From Alphaproteobacteria bacterium (GTDB lineage Bacteria; Pseudomonadota; Alphaproteobacteria; Reyranellales; Reyranellaceae): DNA of 5,458 bases. Within the stretch, counting starts at the first letter, position 1. Every line of letters starts with the position of its first letter. The translations under genes and the position numbers were made by a program. The notes below the pieces were generated by a model that was not told the DNA's origin, did not search any database, and worked only from the letters and a program-made list of their open reading frames with translations. This document shows, piece by piece, positions 1-4,832 of the stretch. The stretch is from assembly GCA_013290035.1 (NCBI GenBank), contig JABCYT010000290.1, positions 1 through 5,458 on the forward strand, given 5' to 3'.

Positions 1-576
1 CTTCTGGCCGGTGACCAGGTAATGGTCGCCATTTTTGAGCGCGCGGCTCTTGAGCTGGCCGAGATCCGAGCCCGCCTGCGGCTCGGTGAGGTTCATGGTG
101 CCGGTCCATTCACCGGCGATCATCTTGGGCAGGTAAGCGGCCTTCTGCTCGGCCGAGCCATGGTGATGGATGGCATCGATCGCCCCCTGGTTCAGCAGCA
201 GCACCAGCCCGAAGCCCATGTTGGCCGCCTGCCACATTTCCTGCACCGTTGCCGCAAGCAGCCACGGCATGCCCTGACCGCCGAATTCGGGGTCGAACGG
301 CAGCGAATTCCAGCCGCCGGCGACGAACTCCTTGTAGATGGCGGCAAAGCCCGGCGCGGTGCGGACCACGCCGTTCTCCAGCTTGGCGCCGACCTTGTCG
401 CCCTCGCGGTTGAGCGGCGCCAGGCCGTTGCCGGCGAGCTTGGCGGCTTCCTCGAGCACCGCGTCGACCGTATCGTCGGTCGCATGCTCGTAGCCCGGCA
501 GGGCGGCAACCTGCTGCAGACCGGCCAATTCGCGCAGCGCGAAGCGCATATCGGCCAGCGGGGCGGTATAAGTCAT
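1..576 (-). CDS. Acyl-CoA dehydrogenase, DmdC-like, N-terminal part (runs off the left edge)
   Basis: FAD-dependent acyl-CoA dehydrogenase, expected to oxidise an acyl-CoA to its 2,3-enoyl-CoA and pass electrons to electron-transfer flavoprotein in the cytoplasm. Only the first 192 residues are in the window. Seen: the N-terminal extension MTYTAPLADMRFALREL, typical of the long (about 590 aa) DmdC/AcdB-type subfamily; an alpha-helical N-terminal dehydrogenase domain with WNSLPFDPEFGGQG near residues 89-102; and the family signature MNLTEPQAGSDLG at residues 161-173, which lies in the flavin/substrate middle domain. The ATG at 576-574 is preceded by GGAGG six bases upstream, so the start is well supported. 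It is divergent from the crotonase-family gene at 649, with 72 bp between starts, which fits a beta-oxidation-like pair. DmdC proper acts on 3-methylmercaptopropionyl-CoA, but the substrate cannot be assigned here. The catalytic glutamate and C-terminal domain lie outside the window. Confidence 0.9.
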   Translation of the reverse strand, partial: MTYTAPLADMRFALRELAGLQQVAALPGYEHATDDTVDAVLEEAAKLAGNGLAPLNREGDKVGAKLENGVVRTAPGFAAIYKEFVAGGWNSLPFDPEFGGQGMPWLLAATVQEMWQAANMGFGLVLLLNQGAIDAIHHHGSAEQKAAYLPKMIAGEWTGTMNLTEPQAGSDLGQLKSRALKNGDHYLVTGQK

Positions 577-582
577 AGGTTT

Positions 583-587
583 CCTCC
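583..587 (-). promoter_or_regulatory. Shine-Dalgarno site of the acyl-CoA dehydrogenase
   Basis: On the minus strand the sequence GGAGG lies six bases before the ATG at 576. It is the strongest ribosome binding site among the gene starts in this window and fixes the start of the dehydrogenase. It also sits partly inside the small inverted repeat TCCAG-C-CTGGA (585-595). Confidence 0.75.
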
Positions 588-609
588 AGCCTGGAATATG
601 CCGCGCTCA

Positions 610-624
610 GTCGCTTTTGGCGAC
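610..624. repeat. Inverted repeat GTCGC-N5-GCGAC in the divergent intergenic region
   Basis: Perfect 5-bp arms (610-614 and 620-624) flank a TTTTG spacer. The element lies between the divergent starts at 576 and 649. It is bracketed by GCTCAG at 605-610 and GGCTCAGG at 626-633; the GCTCAG copies are 22 bp apart, about two helical turns. This could be an operator for a regulator of both divergent genes. The arms are short and chance occurrence is possible, so the regulatory role is inference. Confidence 0.3.
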
Positions 625-648
625 CGGCTCAGGTATTTTCAGGGCAAC

Positions 649-1422
649 ATGACCGACACCGTTCTGCTTTCCATCGAGGGCCCCCGGGCCACCATCACGC
701 TCAACGATCCGGCCAAGCACAACAGGCTCGATCCGGCCGGCCTCGGCCTGCTGCGGCAGGCGATCGAGAAGGCCGACGCCACCCCCGACGTGCGGGTGAC
801 GGTGATCACCGGCGCGGGCGAGAAGACCTTCTGCTCGGGCTACGATCTGGGCTCGATCCCCTCAGGCCAGGCGGCCCGGCCTGCCGACGGCGAGAACAGC
901 TTCGAGAAGGTCATGGATCGCCTCGAGGCGATGCACATGCCGACCCTCTGCGCTCTGAACGGCGGTGTCTATGGCGGCGCCACGGACATGGCGCTGGCCT
1001 GCGACTTCCGGCTCGGCGTCAAGGGCATGCGCTTCTTCATGCCGGCGGCGCGCTTCGGCCTGCACTACTATCCGAGCGGCCTGCGCCGCTACACGCAGAA
1101 AGTCAGCCCGAGCTTCGCCAAGCGTGCGTTCCTGTTGTCGGAGGACTTCACCGACGAGGATCTGCTGCGCGTCGGCTATCTCGACTGGCTGGTCGAGCGC
1201 TCGGAGTTCAAGGCCAAGGTCGAGGAGACCTCGGCCAAGCTCGCGGGCCTGGCGCCGCTTTCCATGTCGAACATGAAGCGCGCCATCGAGCAGTTCGCCC
1301 AGGCCGAGCCCGACATCCCGAGGATCCGCGAGGGCATCCGTGAGTGCCAGACCTCGGAAGACCTGCGCGAGGGCCTGAGCGCCCTGCGCGAGCGCCGGGC
1401 ACCGGCCTTCAAAGGCCGCTAA
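649..1422 (+). CDS. Enoyl-CoA hydratase/isomerase (crotonase) family protein with atypical active site
   Basis: 257-residue crotonase-fold protein, the usual length for the family, expected in the cytoplasm acting on an acyl-CoA thioester. Seen: the CoA-binding/oxyanion segment TFCSGYDLGS (residues 60-69), the second oxyanion segment NGGVYGGATDMALACDFRLG (104-123) with G110 as the expected peptide-NH donor, and a typical helical C-terminal region. By hand alignment with rat mitochondrial enoyl-CoA hydratase, the first catalytic Glu (E144) is D113 and the second (E164) is A133 in the motif FFMPAARFGL. A standard hydratase reaction is therefore doubtful; isomerase, hydrolase or another crotonase chemistry is possible. 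ATG 649 was chosen because TDTVLLSIEGPRATITLNDP matches a normal crotonase N-terminus, with a weak AGGG upstream. An in-frame ATG at 598 would add 17 residues without family character. The next gene starts 12 nt after the stop. Confidence 0.9.
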   Translation: MTDTVLLSIEGPRATITLNDPAKHNRLDPAGLGLLRQAIEKADATPDVRVTVITGAGEKTFCSGYDLGSIPSGQAARPADGENSFEKVMDRLEAMHMPTLCALNGGVYGGATDMALACDFRLGVKGMRFFMPAARFGLHYYPSGLRRYTQKVSPSFAKRAFLLSEDFTDEDLLRVGYLDWLVERSEFKAKVEETSAKLAGLAPLSMSNMKRAIEQFAQAEPDIPRIREGIRECQTSEDLREGLSALRERRAPAFKGR

Positions 1423-1434
1423 ACCGAAGCCATC

Positions 1435-2322
1435 ATGCAGCGCCGCCTCGCCGCGATCGTCCACGCCGACCTGGCCGGCTTTACCCGGATGATGGAGGGC
1501 GCCGAGACGCGCACGTTCAGGCACTTGAAGTCGGCCCAGATCGAAGTGTGGCGTCCGGCGATCGACGCCGGCAACGGCCGGCTGGTCGGCACGGCGGGCG
1601 ATGCCATGCTGGCCGAGTTCGGTTCCGCCGTGACCGCGGTGGGGGCTGCCATCGACATCCAGGAGCGCATGGCGCGCTTCAACGAAGCGCTCTCGGTCGA
1701 GCAGCGCATGTTGTTCCGCGTCGGCGTCCACCTGGGCGAAGTCATCGTCGACGAGGAGGACCAGAACATCTTCGGCGACGGCGTCAATCTCGCCGCCCGC
1801 ATCCAGGCGCTGGCCGAACCCGGCGGCATCGCGGTGTCGCGCGCCGTGCGCGATCTCGTCGAGCTGCGCGTCGAATACGCCTTCGTCGACGGCGGCGAGC
1901 ATCAGGTCAAGAATGTGAGCCGCGCCGTCCAGGTCTTCCATGTGCGGCCGGCCAAGGCGGCCGTCACCGTCGGCACGACGACGCGGATGGTGCCGCAGAT
2001 TACGCTGCGTTTCGAAGGCACCGACTCGGCCAGCAACAAGCACGCCTTCGAGGTCACCCTCGAGAAGCTGATGGGCCGCTCGCAGGGCATGGTGATCGGC
2101 CGCGCCGCCGACCAGTGCGACCTGGTCGTGGCGCACGCCACCGTTTCGCGCCGCCACGCCCGCCTCAGCCTCGCCGGCGAGGCGCTGCAGGTCGAGGATC
2201 TCGGCTCGACCAACGGCACGGCCGTCGGCGGCAAGGCCCTGCGCGCCGGCGAACCGGTGGTGCTGCATGCCGGCAACAAGCTGCGGCTGGGCGACGTCGA
2301 CTTGCTGATACGCCAGCTCTAG
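1435..2322 (+). CDS. Class III nucleotide cyclase fused to a C-terminal FHA domain
   Basis: 295 residues, no signal peptide or membrane segment, so cytoplasmic. Residues about 3-170 form a class III adenylate/guanylate cyclase domain: RRLAAIVHADLAGFTRMM at the start, metal-binding aspartates D12 and D56 (AGDAMLAEF), and transition-state residues N118 and R122 in GDGVNLAARIQ. Residues about 187-295 form an FHA domain: IGR (221-223), TVSRRHARL (236-244) and DLGSTNGT (255-262), which carry the residues that normally bind phosphothreonine peptides. Compared with mammalian cyclase numbering, the purine-contact Lys is G52 and the purine-contact Asp is N111, so nucleotide preference is uncertain and the enzyme may act as a heterodimer or be weak. 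The start fits the family exactly, but no clear Shine-Dalgarno is seen; the 12-nt gap after the crotonase stop suggests translational coupling. A Ser/Thr kinase follows 13 nt downstream and is the likely source of the FHA ligand (inference). Confidence 0.92.
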   Translation: MQRRLAAIVHADLAGFTRMMEGAETRTFRHLKSAQIEVWRPAIDAGNGRLVGTAGDAMLAEFGSAVTAVGAAIDIQERMARFNEALSVEQRMLFRVGVHLGEVIVDEEDQNIFGDGVNLAARIQALAEPGGIAVSRAVRDLVELRVEYAFVDGGEHQVKNVSRAVQVFHVRPAKAAVTVGTTTRMVPQITLRFEGTDSASNKHAFEVTLEKLMGRSQGMVIGRAADQCDLVVAHATVSRRHARLSLAGEALQVEDLGSTNGTAVGGKALRAGEPVVLHAGNKLRLGDVDLLIRQL

Positions 2323-2335
2323 GACGCGAACGGCC

Positions 2336-4201
2336 ATGTCCGACCCCACGATCCAGCCCCCCGGGACGTCGCCGTCAGGCGCGGCGCCTGCCGGCGCGAT
2401 ACCGGATGTCGATTATGTCGCGCTTCAGCCGGGCCAGCTGATCGGCCGCTACGAGATCGTGTCGGTGCTGGGCCAGGGCGGCTTCGGCATCACCTACCGC
2501 GCGCGCGACATCCAGCTCGGCCGCGAGGTGGCGATCAAGGAATATTTGCCGACGGCGCTGGCGATTCGCCAGGGCGGCACCACGGTGCTGCCGCGCACCA
2601 CCAAGATGGCCGAAGATTTCGGTTGGGGGCGCGAACGTTTCGTCACCGAAGGCCGTACGCTGGCGAGCCTGCACCGCGTGCCGGCGATCGTGCAGGTCTT
2701 CGATTTCCTCGAGACCAACGGCACCGCCTACATCGTCATGGAGCTGTTGCACGGCGAGACGCTCGAGACGCGCATAACACGCCTCGGCAAGCTCGGGCCG
2801 GAAGACGTCGATCGCATCCTGTGGCCGCTGCTCGACGGGCTGGAACAGGTCCACAACGCGGGCTTCCTGCATCGCGACATCAAGCCGGCCAACATCCTGC
2901 TCGATGACGCGGGCAACCCGACGCTGATCGATTTCGGCGCCTCGCGGGCGGCGATGGCGGGCCGCAGCGTGGCGCTCACCGCCATCTTCACGCCGGGGTA
3001 CGCCGCGGCGGAGCAGATGACCTCGGCCAAGCAGGGTCCGTGGACCGATATCTACGGTCTCTCCGCCACGCTCTATCACGCCATCGCCGGCCAGACGCCG
3101 CCCAGCGCCTTCGACCGCATGCTCGACGATGCCTACCAGCCGCTCGCCCAGCTCAATCCGGCGGGCTTCGCCGGCGGCGTGTTGGCGGGCGTCGACGCCG
3201 GCCTCGCCGTGGCCGCCCGCGACCGGCCGCAATCGATCGCCGGCTGGCGGCCGATCCTCGGCATGTCGGCCGCGCCCGAGGCGGACTCCACGGTCGTCAT
3301 GGCCAAGCCCTCCGAGGTGCGGTCCATCGGGCGACACGTCTCGACCCTGCCGCCGCCGGCCGCCGCAGGAAGCGGCCGCACCGGGCTGTGGATCGGCATC
3401 GCCGTCGTGCTGCTCGCTCTGCTGGGCGGCGGCGGCTACTACGCTATCGCCTCGCGCGGGCCGGATCCCGAGATGGTCAAGGCGCGCGCCGCGGCGGATG
3501 AAGCCGAAGCCAGGGGGCGCAAGGCCGAGGAGGAGGCGGCGAAACTGCGCGCCGAGAGCGAGCAGCGCCAGAAGGCCGAGCAGGCCGCCGCCGCGCTCAA
3601 GCAGCAGCAGGAGGCCGAGGCGGCCGCCAAGAAGCAGCTCGAAGACGAGACGCGCCGCAAGATCGAGGCCGAGATAACGGCGCAACAACGCGCTGACGAG
3701 GAAGCCAAGCGCAAGGCCGAGGAGGAGGCCGAGGCCCGCCGCAAGGCAGTGGACGAAGCGCGCAAGGCCGTCGAGTTCGTGGCCGGCAACTTCGACCATT
3801 TCGGCAAGACGCTGATGATGATCGCGCTGAAGGATCGGCCGGACGAGATCCGCCTGCAGGGTGTGGATATCGTGAATGACCCGGCGCTGCACAAGCTCGC
3901 TGTCGACGCCCTCGCCGCCCAGCCGCGCAACCTTCACTGCCGGCAGACCGACCGCCTGACCGACGGCACGCCGCTTTATCGCTGCCTGATCACGCCGCTG
4001 AACGCCAAGGAGCCGCTGGCCGACATTCCGGATTCCGACCGGACCGACCTGGCACTCGCCCTGGTGCGCAACGGCCTGGTGCTGGCGTCCTGCGACGCCC
4101 CCCGATCCTACGCGGATGCGGAGGACGATGCCCGTGGCCGCAAACAGTCGCTATGGGGTAGAGTTACCGTTCCTGAATACAAACGGAGATGCACCAAATG
4201 A
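2336..4201 (+). CDS. Membrane Ser/Thr protein kinase with coiled coil and C-terminal SNase-like domain
   Basis: 621 residues. After a Pro/Gly/Ala-rich leader (1-35) comes a Hanks-type kinase domain, about 38-305. It has the glycine loop GQGGFGIT (46-53), ATP-anchoring K68 in AIKEYLP, helix-C E105, catalytic loop HRDIKPAN (179-186), DFG (199-201), activation-segment T215 and T219, and GYAAAEQ (221-227). It should be active and is of the RD type. One membrane segment follows (about 350-372, LWIGIAVVLLALLG), then a charged Ala/Glu/Lys-rich coiled coil (about 378-479). The C-terminal domain (480-621) resembles the staphylococcal nuclease/thermonuclease fold: IRLQGVD (505-511) and LALVRNGLVLAS...YADAEDDAR...SLWG (574-608). 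The catalytic Glu after the first motif appears to be N514 and the YGR arginine is not conserved, so nuclease activity is unlikely. All four cysteines (535, 550, 586, 619) are in this domain, which fits a periplasmic location. The start is supported by AGGA overlapping the upstream stop and by the MSD start shared with the second kinase. Confidence 0.93.
   Translation: MSDPTIQPPGTSPSGAAPAGAIPDVDYVALQPGQLIGRYEIVSVLGQGGFGITYRARDIQLGREVAIKEYLPTALAIRQGGTTVLPRTTKMAEDFGWGRERFVTEGRTLASLHRVPAIVQVFDFLETNGTAYIVMELLHGETLETRITRLGKLGPEDVDRILWPLLDGLEQVHNAGFLHRDIKPANILLDDAGNPTLIDFGASRAAMAGRSVALTAIFTPGYAAAEQMTSAKQGPWTDIYGLSATLYHAIAGQTPPSAFDRMLDDAYQPLAQLNPAGFAGGVLAGVDAGLAVAARDRPQSIAGWRPILGMSAAPEADSTVVMAKPSEVRSIGRHVSTLPPPAAAGSGRTGLWIGIAVVLLALLGGGGYYAIASRGPDPEMVKARAAADEAEARGRKAEEEAAKLRAESEQRQKAEQAAAALKQQQEAEAAAKKQLEDETRRKIEAEITAQQRADEEAKRKAEEEAEARRKAVDEARKAVEFVAGNFDHFGKTLMMIALKDRPDEIRLQGVDIVNDPALHKLAVDALAAQPRNLHCRQTDRLTDGTPLYRCLITPLNAKEPLADIPDSDRTDLALALVRNGLVLASCDAPRSYADAEDDARGRKQSLWGRVTVPEYKRRCTK
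2848..2922 (+). repeat. 75-bp perfect repeat, copy 1 (within the first kinase gene)
   Basis: This segment, covering the HRDIKPAN catalytic loop region, is identical base for base to 5315-5389 in the second kinase gene. It is preceded by another 37-bp identical block (2808-2844), interrupted by only two mismatches. Surrounding parts of the genes have many synonymous differences, so the run is longer than protein conservation alone would suggest. Confidence 0.85.
4185..4188 (+). promoter_or_regulatory. Ribosome binding site that decides the lipoprotein start
   Basis: GGAG lies nine bases before the ATG at 4198. An in-frame ATG at 4189 directly abuts the GGAG with no spacer, so it cannot use this site. 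The start at 4198 is therefore preferred. The site is inside the last codons of the upstream kinase, which favours translational coupling. Confidence 0.65.
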
Positions 4202-4743
4202 CTGCACTGATTGCCGAAACGACGACCCTGCGCACCGTGGGCCGGAAGATTGCGATGCAAGTGGTCGGCGTGGTGGCGGCTCTCGGCCTGGTCACCGCCT
4301 GCACCACCAGCGACAGCGGCGGGCCTTCCAACCAGGCGATGGGCACCTTCATGGGCGCGGCCGTCGGCGGCGCGGTGGGCGGCCTGGCCTTCGGATCGGC
4401 GGGTGGCATCATAGGCGGCGCCCTGGTCGGCGCGCTGGCCGGCAATCTCGTCGGTCGAGCGCTCGACCAGCAGGAGCGCGCGCGCCTGGCGCAGGCGACG
4501 CAAAGCGCCTTCGTGGCCGACACCAATGTGCCGACGACCTATACCGTCGAGCCGACGACTGCCTCTTCGACACCGGCCACGGTGGTCGCCGCCAGACCGG
4601 TCGCACCGCCGACCACCCGCGCCGACGGCAGCACCTGCCGGCCGATCGAGCTCACGGCGACCAAGAACGGCCAGACGACGACCGAGACGACGACCTTCTG
4701 CAAGGCTTCCGGTTCATCCGATCTGAAGCCGGTTTCGGTCTGA
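4198..4743 (+). CDS. Glycine-zipper lipoprotein, 17-kDa surface antigen-like
   Basis: 181 residues from the ATG at 4198. A basic region (R12, R16, K17) and a hydrophobic stretch (18-34) end in the lipobox LVTAC (31-35), giving predicted lipidation at C35. Residue +2 is Thr, not Asp, so outer-membrane sorting is expected. Residues about 47-89 are a glycine zipper with many GxxxG-like repeats (GAAVGGAVGGLAFG...GGIIGGALVGALAGN), as in the Rickettsia 17-kDa surface antigen and Gly-zipper 2TM families. A Thr/Pro/Ala-rich linker follows (109-140). The C-terminal module has Cys147 and Cys168 around ELTATKNGQTTTETTTFCK, matching the end of 17-kDa-antigen-like proteins and able to form a disulfide. 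The start overlaps the kinase stop in an ATGA arrangement, so the two proteins are probably made together. The role is probably envelope structure or stress signalling; a kinase partner function is inference. Confidence 0.85.
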   Translation: MTALIAETTTLRTVGRKIAMQVVGVVAALGLVTACTTSDSGGPSNQAMGTFMGAAVGGAVGGLAFGSAGGIIGGALVGALAGNLVGRALDQQERARLAQATQSAFVADTNVPTTYTVEPTTASSTPATVVAARPVAPPTTRADGSTCRPIELTATKNGQTTTETTTFCKASGSSDLKPVSV

Positions 4744-4754
4744 TCCACACGGGC

Positions 4755-4783
4755 GGCCGGCAAGGTTCTTGACCTTGTCGGCC
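4755..4783 (+). other. Stem-loop between the lipoprotein and second kinase genes
   Basis: GGCCGGCAAGGT (4755-4766) pairs with ACCTTGTCGGCC (4772-4783). This gives a 12-bp stem with one G-U wobble in RNA and a 5-base loop (TCTTG). It begins 12 nt after the lipoprotein stop. No T-run follows on either strand, so it is not a canonical intrinsic terminator. It could be a weak terminator, an mRNA-stability or processing element, or a 3' end protecting the upstream message. Confidence 0.55.
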
Positions 4784-4811
4784 ATTGCCCTGCAAAAGCG
4801 CGCGTGGCAGC

Positions 4812-4829
4812 CTCTCGCCGGGGCGAGGG
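4812..4829 (+). promoter_or_regulatory. Hairpin that sequesters the ribosome binding site of the second kinase
   Basis: CCTCTCG... (4812-4818) pairs with ...CGAGGG (4823-4829), giving a 7-bp stem with one G-U pair and a CGGG tetraloop. The only Shine-Dalgarno-like sequence for the ATG at 4833, GAGGG (4825-4829), is the 3' arm of this stem. The site is also only three bases from the start codon. If the stem forms in the mRNA, initiation at the second kinase would be restrained. The pairing is read directly; the regulatory effect is inference. Confidence 0.4.
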
Positions 4830-4832
4830 TGT

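Noticed and set aside
617..639. Possible promoter for the crotonase gene (TTGGCG with TATTTT)
   Set aside because: The spacing is only 11 bases, and the -10-like element would put the transcript start almost on the ATG. Not convincing without start-site mapping.
22..648. Plus-strand upstream extension of the crotonase frame
   Set aside because: The extension runs antisense to the acyl-CoA dehydrogenase and has no family similarity. Crotonase homology begins at the ATG at 649.
862..2349. 495-codon open frame on the minus strand
   Set aside because: It lies antisense to the crotonase and the cyclase-FHA genes, which have clear family motifs. Its translation is Arg/Ala/Asp/His-rich with no recognisable domain, as expected for the complement of GC-rich codons.
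3481..3780. Repetitive GAGGCC/AAGGCCGAG-rich DNA that looks like a tandem repeat
   Set aside because: It encodes the Ala/Glu/Lys/Arg coiled coil of the kinase; the periodicity is from heptad composition and codon bias, without a fixed DNA repeat unit.
2375..3937. 520-codon open frame on the minus strand
   Set aside because: Antisense to the kinase, with low-complexity Leu/Gly/Arg composition over the coiled coil and no motif. It is a codon-bias shadow.
4189..4197. Alternative lipoprotein start three codons upstream
   Set aside because: The ATG at 4189 directly follows the GGAG motif with no spacer, so ribosome loading there is unlikely. The ATG at 4198 has a normal nine-base spacing.
4769..4797. 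Possible sigma-70-type promoter for the second kinase (TTGACC at 4769-4774)
   Set aside because: The -35-like hexamer is good, but the region 17-18 bases later (GCAAAA/CAAAAG) is a poor -10. The hexamer also overlaps the loop and arm of the 4755-4783 stem-loop. Too weak to annotate.
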